A DNA stretch of 64,000 nt from Rachycentron canadum (taxonomy: Eukaryota > Chordata > Actinopteri > Carangiformes > Rachycentridae): assembly GCA_038496675.1 (NCBI GenBank), contig CM076651.1, positions 24,470,094 to 24,534,093 of the forward strand. Reading direction: 5' to 3'. Every line of letters begins with the position of its first letter. The first letter of the stretch is position 1. The position numbers were made by a program, and so were the translations under genes. Positions 12,201-27,029 of the stretch are shown here, piece by piece. The notes under the pieces are model-generated. The model saw only the letters and a list, made by a program, of their open reading frames with translations, ran no database searches and was not told the origin of the DNA.

Positions 12201-15200
12201 GGACCTTCAATAACATTTACATTTGGAATTCATGATATTCAGCACAGTCAGTGTGTATGAAAACAGTTTAGGAGGAGATAACTTTTAGTAAAGTTTAATG
12301 TTAGTTGATCATGGTTAGGGCCACTGAGAAGAGAGCACACTGAAGTGGAGGAATTGAGGCAACATCATGCACATCACCATGCGTCAATGTTTTCCTGTTC
12401 TACTCAATTGAGCTTCTAAAGACATCCTCAGCATAAGACATCCTGGACTCCAGTGTACTCTCCTCTCAGGTATAAGGGAGCACTGTGTCAACAGAGCATC
12501 TCCTCTGGTAGCATTACTAATGCAACAGAGCACTCTGACCTTCAGGGTCTTTCACTAAACTCTCCTGGGACTTGGGTTGAGTGAACAGCTTAGAAAACCT
12601 CCTTACATTGAAGTGTGAGTCTTTGGTGCAGACAGTGACCCCCATTATCAACTGACAGGACGCCTTTCAAGGTGATGCGTCGTGTCTGCATCACAGCTTC
12701 ATGCACCTCTTTTCATAATTAAGAATAACCATCATTCGTGTCATCCAGCATTATTATGCTTCAGTGTATTACATACAACAGGAGAGCTCATGTATGATAC
12801 TTCCTACAGTTACAGTGAGAATATGAATATATGATGTTTGAGATTTTATTCATCAAAAGCAGTGCAGGCTATTTAAAACATCTCAATTACATGAATTTCC
12901 ATCAAAGGTTTGCCTCTGTGTTTATATTAGAGGAAGATAAACTCGTAATCCTGTGTTTCTAGTTAAGGCAATGTCACTATAAAGCACCTTGTAAATACTT
13001 TGCAGATGTGGTTAACGTGAACATGAGGAAGAGTCAAACGACTTTTTTTATTGTTTTCATGGTGAATCCATATAATGCTTTGCATGGTTTCAACTTTCTT
13101 ATGTGTGTCTGTGGGTGGGGACAGATCTTGTGTGTTTTTATCATCATACAAACAGACAGTTTTCCTAAATATCTTTTCTTCTCAGTCAAGTGTATTTCCT
13201 CTGTCATTATTAAGAAATAATGTGGGAGTTGAGATGTACAGTATAGATGTACAGTAATTTCACTTATCTTCCACATGACCATGCCAGTGTGTCAGCATTT
13301 AGAATGAGACCGTCTAGTAACATTTTCCAGCAGGTGAATGTTTCAAAACGTTCTGTGCATCCTTTCAGTGTGTGTGACTCACTAGTTTTGCCCTGGACTG
13401 AACCGCTGCCTCCTTCTCTGCTGCGGTACTCTGCCGTGACCAGGATGCTATAACGTGTATCTGGCTGTAAAGACTCTAGGACCACCCGCTTTTCACCACC
13501 TGGGACCAACACCTGTAGACAACAAACCCACCTTTCAAAGCCAAGCATTCAAATAAAAAGTACATTTGTCGATACCCTCGAGATTTACTGTCTAGCAGGA
13601 TGAAGAACAAAGCAGCTGAAGAGGTGATGACACTTACAGTGTTGTCCTGGGCTTCAGCTCCAGTCAGTGCAGTGTAAGACACGCGGTACTGAAGGACGTG
13701 GGCATTGGGGGGCACCCAGCTGACCATCATGCTGACCGCAGTCTCCTCAGAGACCGATACGCTGGATGGGCCTCCTCCGGACACTGCAGGGATAAAATAC
13801 AGAGATTATGATATTCATTTAATTCTTCATTGTCCTAGGAGAGGAAACTCCTGGCAGCAATGCAGCAAAATAAAAAATGAACACAATAAAAATCTGAATT
13901 AGAATACTTATTAATCCCAGGGAAAATTTGGTTTGTTACAGGCGCGCCAACAAAATAGAAATAGAAATAAGATGTCAACAGAAGAGAAGATCAGGAAATC
14001 AGCAGTTTCAGAAACACAGCAGCTGTCTGTCACGCACAAATCCATTCTGATGTTTGATGTAAACATGACCTGCAGCTCCTGTTTGGGGAGTTTGTGACTG
14101 GTTGATTGGATGACTGCATGAATCAGCAGAAGTTCCTGATAAAGTGCTCAGTGAATGTGCAGTGCTGCTACTCAACTCTCTTGGACAAGTAATTTCCATC
14201 TTTCCCTGCACAGTGGATGATTTTCTGTCATGGTGAGCCCCATCTATAGCCTGATCTAACTGTCCCACTGTAAACTCCATGAGTTTCAAGTCTTCAATAC
14301 AACACGATCTTCATTTTTTAAATGATGGTCCCATTTAGAGGAAAATAGACCATAAAGCAGGGGATAAATTGAGGGGGCGTGGTCATTCTGAGATTGACAG
14401 ACTGTACTACCCAATCAGGATAGAGTACAGAGCAGGTCAGATCCACCCCTCACTCCTCCTCAGCTCCACCTTCTCCTCCAAATATGGTTTCTTCTGGCCA
14501 AGATGGCCAACAGACATACGACAAATAGGTGGCTTCAAAATGGCAGCTCAATGGGTGACGTCATGGTGGGTTGACAGGGAGCAATGAATGAGTGAATGAC
14601 TGACTTCGGACACAACCACTGTCTTCCCCTCTCAGTTTGTCTGCTCCCCTGATGGTTCCTCATGTTGCCAGTAGACTGGACCTTAATTTGGACTGTCAAG
14701 GTTTTTGTAATTCCTTCTGTTTTTCCTTCTTGCACCAGTTTTTGGGGCTTTTTGTGTTGACTCTTTTTGTTCATTTGCACCTTTTTTCATTTGGGTCCAG
14801 AAATGTTTGACATAACATTTTGTTTCCAGATGAAGATTTCCTAAATACAAGAGGTTCATATTTAGTCAGAGAATTGACTCCTACTATTACTATTACTACT
14901 ACTATTACTATTACTACTATTTGGTCGATGAGTGTGTGGTTGTGACTCACAGGTGCTGTAGCGTATGGCCACAGCTTCGCTCTGAGCTCCATCCCCATAA
15001 AGTGCAGACAGAGAGATCTGGTATTCCTTATCGTCCTCCACCCCCTCCAGGATCGCACCCTCGCTCTCCCCACTCACCCTCAACTAAAACACACAACAGG
15101 AAAAAAAACACACACTAAATAACATGTCATATTAATCAATACAACACATTATATATCAACCATCTGTTAATCCATCCTCACCTGTCTCAGGTCTCCCCCA

Positions 15201-18200
15201 CTGAGGGAGATCCACTTGATGAGGTAGGACACAACATCATCAGCTGCAGCCTCCCAGCGCACTGTGATGTCAGTGCCTGAGAAATTCGTCACCCTAAGGT
15301 CTGATGGCGAAGGAACCTTCACTAGGAGACGAGGAAAGGTGTAAGGTGTGAAAGAAAACAAGACACTAATTTAATGTCACAAAAAATTGTTTTTCCTTCC
15401 CTTGACACCTCAAAGGAAATCAAAGACTGTCTCTTGAAGCACATGTATTGTTGTGTGTGTCTTACGTGTGGTGATGTTACTGGTGAGCGCTGCAGAAAGG
15501 CCTTGTGGATAGTGTGACTGGACTGAAACCAGGTATCTGGACAAAGAGGACAAGTTCTGCACCAGTACTGAGTTCAGCCCTGTTACCTCCACCTGAAAAG
15601 ATGTTTATCATGAGTGACTGTGGCTGCAGTTACAGGACATTTTAACCTTTAAAACATTATCAAGCTTAATAACAACTCAAATAAGATCAAAATAAAACAA
15701 TATTGCTCTAACAAAATGGCCTATAGGCTCGAATAAGGGTCAAGATTTTGATCTTGTAAACTGATGTTCACAAATAAATCTTTGCAGTTTTAAATAAACT
15801 TTGTAAACCTGTCAAATAGATACAAGAAACAAGACTGTTTGTGACACTGAAAGTATGAATTTTGAGTTCTTATATTACCACAGCAACATTAGCATCAGAA
15901 ATGAGTACACACACTGATCTGAAACCACAGATCAGTCATACCATTTATTAATAAACTTCATAGTTTTACTCCTGGATAAAACAACAGTTTTCCCAAAAAT
16001 CTAAACAGTAGCCTATATAGGCAGTTCAGCAAGACATAGTCCTGGCAAAGGACTGTTGTCAGTGGCTGCACACAGTGGGGAAGAAGTGGCTTCTGGTAAA
16101 TAATATAACATTAGCAAAACATCAGAAATTGAAGCAATATGTGACAAGAAAGTCCCATTGGTTTAAAAGGCAAGATTTTAATTTATTTAATTCAACCTGA
16201 GCTATGGCAGCAATCATATCACATCCATACAGGGTTAGTTAGTAGTGCACATCTGTTAAAACACTGACGGTATCAGCTGATACACATCATCCATCTATTA
16301 AGCTCTACTGTCAAAACTCCCTCACATCTCTTCTCTGATTTAAATCGAAGATCAGTTCAAGTACTAAATGAACTGCTCTCAAACATCTTATGTTTCCCTT
16401 GGAGATTTTATTATTATTTGATGTATTTTATCACCGTTGTAAATATTAGATAATTGATTATATTAGATTAAATAAATATTAAATCAAAAATACACAAAGA
16501 TGTTCAGGAAGGAAAGAAGGGAGAAAACTCTCTGGAGAAAACTCTCTGGATCTGGTTGAACAGAGACAGTTTTCCCACCTGCACATGGACTATACAAAGT
16601 CTCACTGCTCTTATTTAGACACTGTTTGCAGCTTTAAGAGGTCTCACTCTATCTGATCATTCATAATGAACAGTTAAAACATTAAAAAGTTAAACGTGAA
16701 GTTGAACATTGTGTATTATTATGGGTTATTATGGATTGTTATGTATTATGATATATTGTTATGACTGTTATGTATTATTGTGGATTGTTATGGATGCTAC
16801 AGTCTGCATAGGTTAGTGTTTCTCTGCACTACCACTGGCTGGCGTCAAAGGAAACTGAAACATAAATGCAACAATGATTCGGCTCTGCAGCAGGAGTTAG
16901 AGACCCAAGGTTTGTCATTTCTTTCTTCACCTGCTTGATGTCACTGCCGTGGTTGGTGCTGTAGGTGATTCTGTGGCCAGGGACGTCCACAGCTCCAGGC
17001 ATCCAGCTCACCCTCAGCCCACTGTGGGTGACCATCGGGAAGTGAATGCTCACAGGTGGCGGAAGGGGGACTGCAGGGAGGCAAAAGGTGAGGTGAGACG
17101 AAAAAAGACAAATGATTAGTCAGAGCACTGAAGCAACACTTAATACATAGAAAAGGAAAAGAATAACAAAGATGAACAGAAAAAACAGTGGTAGAAAAAG
17201 ATGAGTGACAGCTGTGTGAAAGAAGAAATGATAAAGGAGGATAAATATGAGAATGTGAAAATAGAAATAGAAGGGGTGAGAGGATCTGGGTGATTGTGAG
17301 TCTTACATGTGGCAGCGACAGCAGTGACAGGGTCACTGGGATCCTCATCGTAGAGAGCGTACAGCGTCACAGAGTAGTCCGTCTCTGGTAGTAACCCTGT
17401 CAGCTCCACCACCGTCTGCTCCGCACTGAACTTCTCCTGCAACAGAGGAAGGTTTATCAGTCATAAACTATATAAAGAGCAAAAAAATTAAAAACAAAGT
17501 CAATAGTCTATGTCTTAAGAATGGACAGCACAGATAACCAAACATACTTGTACACCAATTAGCTATTATGAAACTGACAGGTCAAGTGACTAACACTGAT
17601 CACCTGGTTACCAGGGTTACCTGTCGTTGGTGGATATATCAGGCAGCAGCTGAACATTTAGTCCTGAAGCTGATGTGTTGAAGCAGGAAAACTGGTCAAG
17701 TGTGAGGATGTGAGGGACTTTGACTTTGACCAAACTGTGATGTGACGACTGGGTCAGAGCTTCTCCAACACTGCAGAACCACTGGACCACAGACAGGGTC
17801 AGGGGTCAAGGCTCAGTGATGGTGGTGGGGAGTGAAGGCTGGACCCTGTGGTCTGATCCAACAGAAGAGCTACTGGAGCTCAGACTGATGAAGAAGTTCA
17901 TGCTGGTTCTGATAGAAAGCTGTCAGAACACAGAGCATCACAGTTTGTTGTGTTTCGGGCTGTGTAGCTTCAGACCAGTCAGGCTGGCCATGCTGACCCC
18001 TGTCCACCACCAGAAGATCCTACAATGGACACAGGAGCATCAGAACTGGACCATGGAGCAATGAAGAAGGTGGTCTGGTCTGATGGTTCCGGTTTTGTTT
18101 TACATCATGTGCATCTCTTATCTGTAGAAGACCAGGATGCATTATGGGAAGAAGACCAGCTGGTGGAGGTATTGCGATGTTTTTGACAATGTTCTGCTGG

Positions 18201-21200
18201 GAAACCTTGGGTCCATTCATGTCGATTTGACTCCTCCCCCCTCCCTAAACATGGTTCAGACCAAGTCCCCCCCTTCATGGAAACAGTCTTCCCTAATGGC
18301 AGTGGCCTCTTTCAGCAGGATAATGCTCCCTGTCACTGCAACAATGGTTCAGGAGCTTTGAGGAACAACAACCAGTTCAAGGTGTTGACTTGTGTGTAGA
18401 CTAATTCCCCATATCATAGTCCGATCCAGCATCTGTGGGATGAGCTGGACAAATAAGCCTGATCCATGGAGGCTCCACCTCACAACTTCAGGACTTAAAG
18501 GATCTTTCCTGTTGTTTCTCTGGGATATTCAATAGAGTCTATCACAGTGTAAGTCAGCTGTTGTTTATTTGGCCTGTTGGTTGGTCTTTGAAATGCATGT
18601 GGCAGTTAATCAGAGTTTACGGTGGTTTTGTGTCATTAGTGCTGAAAACATGAATCATCAATAATTTGTGTGAATGTAGGAAACCTAGAGGTAGCCAGGT
18701 GGTTCTTGTATGAAGTATAATCCTGTCACCACGGAGGCCACAACAGGACCTTAGCACCCTAATACTCTTCTTGTTAATAGTTATAAATCACGTGTCTTAT
18801 ATGTGCCTGTCTTATCTTTTCCCTCCACACACAAGCAGTTCAGAGACAAACCCAGCTCCCACCTCCTTGGCGTCGTCAGGCTCTCCATGGTTGAGAGCCG
18901 AGTACAGGATCATGTACTGCGTCGCTCCAGGTGCCACGCCCCAGCTAACTCGCAGTGTGTTGAAGGAGAAAGGCGTCACCTCCAGGTTGGCAGGCATGGC
19001 AAGGGGCACTGAGGGAGGCAGGCGGGAGGAGATAGGGGAAAGTGGAGGAAAGATTTAGTGTCGACTGGACAACAAGTCAGTAGTGTCTGCAGTACATATT
19101 CTATATATGATTTTAAGCATCTTCTACCTTCTTTTGACCTACACTTATTTGCTTCTCTACCTCCTTAGGGGTCATTTAGAAAATGACAAGAACAGAGTCA
19201 ACTGCCTCAATTCTCTGTTTCAGAGATGAATCATTTCAAGTCATTGTGTCAACTTCACTTGTGTGCCTTTGTACAGAAACAAAGAACTGTAGAAAACAGA
19301 GATCAGCTGTGTTCAATATATGCACTGCTGATTCTATACTGAGGTGAGGTGAGTCTGTGCCCTCCTGGATCACAGACATGGTTCTTACTTCACCTCTGCT
19401 GATCTTATCGTTTAAAACATACAGTATTCCTCTTGGTAGTTTTTTTATATAATGCCAAAAGGCAACATGATGGAAAATGATTCACAAACATCCTCTTACT
19501 GCAGGGAAAATGATAAAAATGATGATGCTGTTTTGTTCAGAGAGGATCGTAGCAGGTCAAATGGGCCATGTTCATCTTGTGTATTGAAATAGCACACACA
19601 TGAACAACACATTCACATTTCTTTCAGTAAATTTTCACATGCAAAAAAAACCCCCCTTCTTTTTCAGACAACTTTTTGTGACATTTGTCACGACTTTGCT
19701 CATTCAGTGTGTAGTTTCTTACACATAAAATACTAATGAAAGCCCATCATAAGAGTGACGAAGAGCCAAAAGATACTGTAAGCTCATGTTTGTTCATTTA
19801 TTCAATAAATTGGAGGAATGGTCTGACAATAAACCAACACTGTGTCAGTTTGTCAGTACCTCCACCCTCCCCTCCCTGTCTTTGACACGCAGCCTCAAGC
19901 AAATTGCCTCCTACAAAAGATTCAAATTTTGATCAACAGGTGACAAATGAATATGTTTCCAATATTTTTTAAAAGGAATAAACAAAAACAGTTGGAGACT
20001 ATAATTTTTGACCAGTTTTTTGTTACAGGAGGAAACAGTTGGTGAAGGAGTTTCAGAGAAACAACTTTGCTAAAACACTTTAATCTTTTAATCTAAATTT
20101 GTGTCATTTATTTTAAGTGTTCCAGCTAATATATACCTTTTCTAAGTAATCCATGTCACCCGACATGTAGAGAAACTAACAACCTCATACCATATTATAA
20201 ATGAAATATCAACATCACATTATGCAATATGTAAATTTATGTGAAAATTTGTGAAAAGGCATCAATCAAAAGCTTCTCACTACAAACCAAACACTTTCTT
20301 TTGTCCACTATGTTTCTGTTTATATGACATCAACAACTCAGCAGCTTGTTACTCCAACACGAGGCAGTGTTCATGTGAATTTTCACAGCCTGAAACCAAA
20401 TTTTCTAACACCACATGAATGCAGCATTAGTCAATATTAATGACAGTGTGTGTGTTCAACTCAATGAAACCAATAGTTTTTGGCCAACAATAGAGCTCAA
20501 TGACAGGGAGGAATAAACCTTGTCTGTACACACCATAGCTGCTCGTAGGATTATGTTTAGTTAGTTAGTTTAGTTAGTTATGTTTAGACTGATTTTCTGC
20601 AAGTGATATACTGACAAAGAAAAACGTGACTTGTGTAGCTGATGAACAAACAAATCCTTTAACATACAATATTAAAGAGGGATGTCAGTCTTACATGTTG
20701 TGACAGTTCCTCTGAGCGCCAGCCCAACATGATCTTCATACACAGGGAAGATGGACATGTGGTACAGTGTTTGAGAGGAGAGACCTTCCAGCAGCACTGA
20801 GGACTCTGAACCGGCCAAAACCACCTGGAGACACAGCATCACTCAGGGTCAGAGAAACAAACACACAGGACTACCACACTCACACACTCATATTCAAAAA
20901 TTGTGGAAAAATGTACCTTTTTGGATGAAAACACATCATTTTCAACACAACACAAAAAATACAAAGTTCCCACATAAATCATAAACCCTGATTAATGGAA
21001 AGGTCTGTTTTAAATGTCATTGATACAAACTAAATGATTATATGTTTTCATGTTATATGTTTTCATTAAAACTGATCTGTCTCAATCAATGTGCCAGATG
21101 TCAGTGAGGGTCCTGATCCAAAGGTAGAGAAGGTGCATTGTCAGTGGTGCTGGTGTTTCTCAAAATACAGTAAACTAAAGACCATCAGCGCCCAACAACA

Positions 21201-24200
21201 CGTTGATGTTCCATCCCATAATTACTCAGTAGTCAGGGATTGGACCACATTTTGTCATGCCAACCTAAATCAGCTGGTCTTTAGACATTTGTACCTCTCA
21301 TAGAAACACATACAAACACACACAGTGGCTAGTGATTACTACCAGGAAACACAAGGAGATAAACATGTTTTTCTTTTTGTTACAAATAACGAATGTCAAT
21401 TTCTCCCTCAATCAGAACGTTTTGTTTCTGCTCAATAGTCAACAGCAATGTTTCTGACCTCCTGTGGTCTCTGACCATCTGCGCTGTGGTAAACCATTCT
21501 GTACTGTTGGACTGTCTGAGCAGGATTGGTCCAGTGGAGCCTCACTTCTCTGGAGCCCAGATCAGAGAAGCGCAGATCAGTAGGACTGGGATAGGACAGG
21601 GCTGGGTCTGCTGTGGGTGCAGGCTCCATTCCTGCAGATACAGCAACAAAGGATTCGCACATGAGACCTTGATAAGATTTTAAAAACCAAATACAAGCAG
21701 TGAAAAAACAGGATTTCCATTTCACGAAAGGCAGATAGACAGACAGACAGACAGATGCAGTAGATCAGGTCAGGTTACGTTTAGTAATGCCACGGTCCTC
21801 TATCCTCCCACACAGGATGTGGACCAGTCGTGCCACCAGTTTGCTGAGCAGAGGGAAGTCATTGACATTGTAGACATTCAGATCCACAGGCTCAGATGCT
21901 ACTTGTCTCAACTCGGCTTCATCAGCGTTCTTCACACCTGAATAACACAAAGATGGTTCCAACACAAACAACCACATGGTGGCTGTATTACATAACAATA
22001 TGGTGCACAGAAGAGCAGGGGATAAATGTGGCTGGAGTAAAAAAAAACATGAACCCTGGGGTATTTAGTGTCTACACCACCTCCCCTTCTCCCTCTCAGT
22101 CTCACCTACTGCGATGATCTCCATGCCGGCATTCTTCAGCCGGTTTGCTGCAGCAATGGCATCATCCTGAGATTTCCCATCAGTCAACAAGACCAGGAAA
22201 AAGGGTGTGTCTGACCTTGCTCCAGCCTCAGCCCTCATGTTCTCCTCCATGACATGGAGCAACGCCTGACCTGGGAGATGCATGGACACATACGGTCAGG
22301 GACGGCTGGTATTTATGGGCTAACATGGCTCAGACCTCCCTTATTTTCTTCAAAAGGATGAGAAAGGTGTGAAAAAATCCCAACATGTTTGTAATTTGGT
22401 TTCAATGACACGACAGACTAACAGCTAAAGTGTGGCTAAGAATTCACTTTTCAGCTCAGACCCAACAAGAAATTAGACATGAAACATTTATCTGACAAAA
22501 TTGGGAAACATGAGACAAGCAAAACTGCGTAAAACTGTTGGGTAAAGTTAATACTTAGTTATAGATCGCTGTTGCTGCTGTAACATGGTCTCTGATGTGA
22601 TGTTGTTGTTGGTCAAGTGTGACCCATTATTGAGTCTAATGCATTTCTTAGCCCACCCACCGAATTTCACTAGCAGCCATCACTGTACGGGTGGTGTGTT
22701 GTGTGATGCATGTTTACCTGTGAATGTGTTTCCTCCCTTATATCTGAAATTCCTCACTGCCTCCAGCAGCTGGTCTTTAGTGGTGAAGTTGTTGAGGTGC
22801 CACTCTGTGCGAGGGTCCCCACTGTACTGGGTCAGACCTGGGACAAAAATACATCATTACACAAGATTTTATTACTTTTCTGTGGGACTGGACATCGGAA
22901 AAGGAAATACATTATACTGTAGGCCATCAAATTTAATATTATTATATTAATTTAATAATAATATTATATTTAATATATTTAATTATTTTGTTTCTTTGTC
23001 TTTAGAAAAACAACCTGTCATTGTCACAGTCTGAGACAGACAAGGTTAAAAACTGAGGATGAGAGAAAGTTTTCTTCAGTCCATTTCTCTCCAGAGCTAA
23101 ATCATTTTTGTAGAGCAGCAAAGAGACGTTCAGAGACTAAGTACTTGTACAATCTGATAAAATAAACTTTTACTCCTAAATAGTGAGAGAACATGTTAAC
23201 TGACAGGCATCTTCTGGTTTTGTACAGCGTGGAGGCTCTGAGGTCAACAGGCTGTCATTACAAGCTGCTGTGGGCTTATCTCTGTGCTAACTGCTAATGT
23301 TAGCTGTTACAACAGCTGGAGTGAAGTCAGACTAAACATCAGATTAGCTTTTCTGACGCCCGGTAAAGAAATGTCCTCACTGACTACTGGACAGGTTCAC
23401 AAAAAGGGAGATTGAGGGGCAACTGCCCTGTTTCCCTAATGGTTAATCCAACCTTGTTTGGCAGACTATGAAATAATGGTACTACTGTATAGTGCAGTGA
23501 TTAGCACTGTCACCTCACAGCAAGAATGTTCTTGAACACTGGGCCTTTGTCTGTTCTCTCTGTGCCTGTGTCGGTTCCCTCCAGGTTCTCCAGCTTCCTC
23601 CCACAGACCAGAGACATGCACATTTGCTTAATTGGTGACTCTAAATTTCCTGTAGGTGTGAGTGTGAGCATGAATGGTTGTCTATATATGATGATCAACA
23701 ACAGACTGGTGACTTGTCCGGGGTGAATCCCACCCTCACCCAATGTCAGCTAGGATTGGCTCTAATCCTCCAGCTACTCTGGATGGACAGTGTTGATTAT
23801 TTGTGCTTTGTTACATCCTTTTTTTTAAATATGAAACCATGGTTTGTAGCCTGATGTAATGCGTTATTATTAAGCCATGAATGAGATTTGTGATAATTTA
23901 TATATTTTTATTATTGTTTTGTGTTGTAATATACATTATTAATATCATTTATTGTTTGATCACAGTGAGAGTTGAGTCACATGGATATGGGTAATGACAT
24001 GATATTGGTAGCTAATTTAAGCACCTGTGTGTAAGAGGTTGAGGAGAGGGTGAGTGGGTTGCTGTATTTTTTGCTGAGAGCCACTTTCTATTGATCGCTG
24101 TTATTTTGCTTATACTTGTGTGCATGTCATAATAAATTGATCCTTGTGCTTTTTTTTAGCCTCTCTTTTAGTTTGTTTTTTGAGAAGTCACTGCAAAAGA

Positions 24201-26976
24201 AAGAAATCAAGAGAAGCTAAAAGGGTATAAAAAGTAGTAATAACAGGATTAGCCTGAAGAATGTAATAAACAAAGATTAAAAGAGAAGCTCTGAATTGAA
24301 CTGAACTGTACAGAAATAAGTTGAGGTCTCTCTTGACGGGTCTCAACCTGACCATGGAAACACACTGCACCAGGTGGACGTTAAGACAGGCTCAAGCTAC
24401 AGGAGCTTTAAAATCCAAACGATTTTGATATCAGGTTATGTCACGAACATACCTTCCTAGATATTCTTGTCTCTAATCTCAAGCATGCACACACTACAAG
24501 ATTTCAAAATAAAGGTGCATCACATTATTATTATGAGATTATCGTGCCAGAGGGAGCAATCAGGGCACAATGCACCACCTCGTGAACTCATCTCACGTGA
24601 TCTCATGGAGAAGCAGATGTAAACAAAATGGAGACTGTGGAGCAACAACATGTTGGAACATTAGTAAAACTTTGAATGATAAAAAAACAAAAGCAAGTGA
24701 GCTAAACATGTCTGGATGGGAAAATATTTGGTGAACACAGGTTGTCCTCAGCGAGAGCTGCTGGTGGGAATTTAAAGGGGCTAATTGCCACTGAACATGT
24801 TTACTTGCCAAGCGCAGGTGGTGGTGGTGATTGTGGCTTGACAAGAGCATCAGCAGTCATTGTCTTTGGTTAGCATGCTAAATTGGTTGCTATGGTGTTC
24901 CATGTGACTTCTGAGCAGTCACTGCGGCAGTAATAGAGTGTTTGTGTGCAGACGTGTGAATAACGATGGTCATCAACAACTCACCACCAGAGGATCAATC
25001 AGAAGAAAATATATAAATATTTGTCAATGAATGGAGCAGTAGCTGACCCATGTAAATGTCGAACTGACTGATGCTTCAGTGTACGTTCACATCACACATC
25101 ATATACCTCGTGTACAGATGGAGTGAATGAAACAGAAGACACAGAATATCCACTGTGTGGCACTGTGTCCACATCAGTACCATCCAGAGAAGGGAGGAGA
25201 AGGCTTCACCACCACACTCCCCCCACAGTCTGATCCTCACCAATCTGAATGTGGTTCGGCCCGATGTGGAAGGGTGTCACCAGGCCCTCCAGGAAGTCTC
25301 TGACACGTCTGAAATTAGTCCGTCCAATACTCCAGGAGCCATCCACCAACAGCATGATGTCCGCCGCTGCTTCGCTGTCACATTCAAATGGTTTCCTTGG
25401 AGACATGCCTTAATCGAAGGAAGCATAAAGCAAATAATTTTGAACATATCCTGGGGGGAGGGATGGGGGGCATAACCTTACTAAGACACTTTATATTGGT
25501 TTTTCCTTTCATTTGTTACAGATCTGTGTATTAGTGAGTATATGGATAAATGTATGGTTTCAAATCAGGAAACAGATGGCTCTGTGTGAAAAAAGTTTGT
25601 ACATGTTGACACACATGAGCATGAGTGAATTTTTACGTGCATGTGTGTGCTCCCTTGGATTATGAGGGAGAAGACATGTGCCCTGCAGCCGAACAGGATG
25701 GCCTGTCATTATCCTTTCCTTTACCTGTCCCTCCCTTGTGTAAACACTGTCATCACATTTGAAACCAGCACTTATTGCTCTCAAGCCGTTTGTTCCTTCA
25801 TTCATGAGAAGAGCCGAAGCTAAAGGTGGCTAGACGTCCCTTAAGAAAACCTGGTAAACTTCCTGCTCAAAGCGCAGCTGTCCTAATCATCACCACCATG
25901 TTTTGGCTCATTAAAGCAACAAATGTCATCACAAGTAGAAGCTTAGATCTGAGTTTGTCGTGTCATGTTTGTCAGAAGGTTACCTGTAACTGGCTGGGTG
26001 GGGAAGGGCGTCTTCCGGGGTTTCTCCTCGGCCCGTTTGCCCTGTGTTGTTCCCTGCTCCTCCTTGTTCTCCACCTTAGGTCGATCACGCTCTTTTTCCT
26101 TCTTCCTCTTCCTCTTCTCTTTGCCAGTTTTCTCTGGGGCCTCATCAGGGAGCTGAGAGGGGGTTTCTGTGGCTGGGGGCTCTGGTGAAGAACATGGGTG
26201 GGGTTAAAGTAAGATAAGCAAAGATTGTTTAGGAGACCAGTTTGAATCTGTACATGACAGGAAATCTCCTGTTGACATTAGAGCAATCTGACTTCTTAAG
26301 TATCAAAGGGAAAAAATAGAGAAAACATTATTTCCTTGTTAACACATGAACATTGTTTTTTCATGATTCAATAGTTTACATTTTTGTCTTTGCCTGAAAG
26401 ATACAGCACCAACAGCTTCTACAAACCCTCATCGTCCTTGTCCTCCATCTGCTTTTATTTCCCGTGTTCCCTCTTGTTCTCTAAAGATGGTCACTCCACC
26501 TTTTGTTGCTGGTTTGCCATTACTGTGTTTGTGTTGGTGCCTGTTTGGTTGTATGTATGTTGGTCAGTGGCCGTGGACAAAAGTTGGGCGTCTGACTAGG
26601 ACAAAAATAATCTTCACTCCGGTTTTTAAGTTCTTTGCGCTTGTTTCCTTTAGAAACCCTTTTAAAATCTTACTCAGTTCAAAAACAGCTTTACACAGGC
26701 AGGCATCAGGGTAGCTCAGTGAACTCTGAACTCCTTATTAGGCCAAAGGGCCTCTTAGATCTGATGGGTTAGACCTGTTAGCTTTAACAGAGCCCAAGTT
26801 AAAGTTAAGAGTTGATTTGCAATTGAAATTATTGTCATTAATATTGTTTTACAAAATAATTACATGCAATGTAATAAGGTTCAGTGCCACACTATCCCAC
26901 ATTGCTCTTTGAATTTCCTCAGGATCCACGTCATCATACTATATGTGGTGTTATTATCTGCCAGTACAAGCTACCT

Positions 26977-27029
<53 letters not shown>

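Larger units (their letters stand above)
11470..21631 (-). other. col20a1: col20a1 exons 10-21: six consecutive fibronectin type III domains
   Basis: Each domain is split over two exons, the first 117-173 nt and the second 127-147 nt: 21631-21459 + 20824-20695; 19008-18863 + 17436-17307; 17070-16931 + 15592-15466; 15321-15182 + 15083-14951; 13783-13638 + 13512-13383; 11857-11741 + 11616-11470. Each first exon carries the conserved B-strand Trp (for example LRVSWG, ITVRWEAA, MMVSWVPP) and each second exon the Leu-x-x-x-x-x-Tyr signature (LEGVEDDKEYQISL, LESLQPDTRYSILV). The two-exon layout is the classical one for FN3 domains in FACIT collagens. Residues of about 463-1015. Confidence 0.92.

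Noticed and set aside
17816..18064. 82-codon open frame with QEHQNWTMEQ as a gene
   Set aside because: A fragment of a dead Tc1/mariner transposase with stops directly after it.
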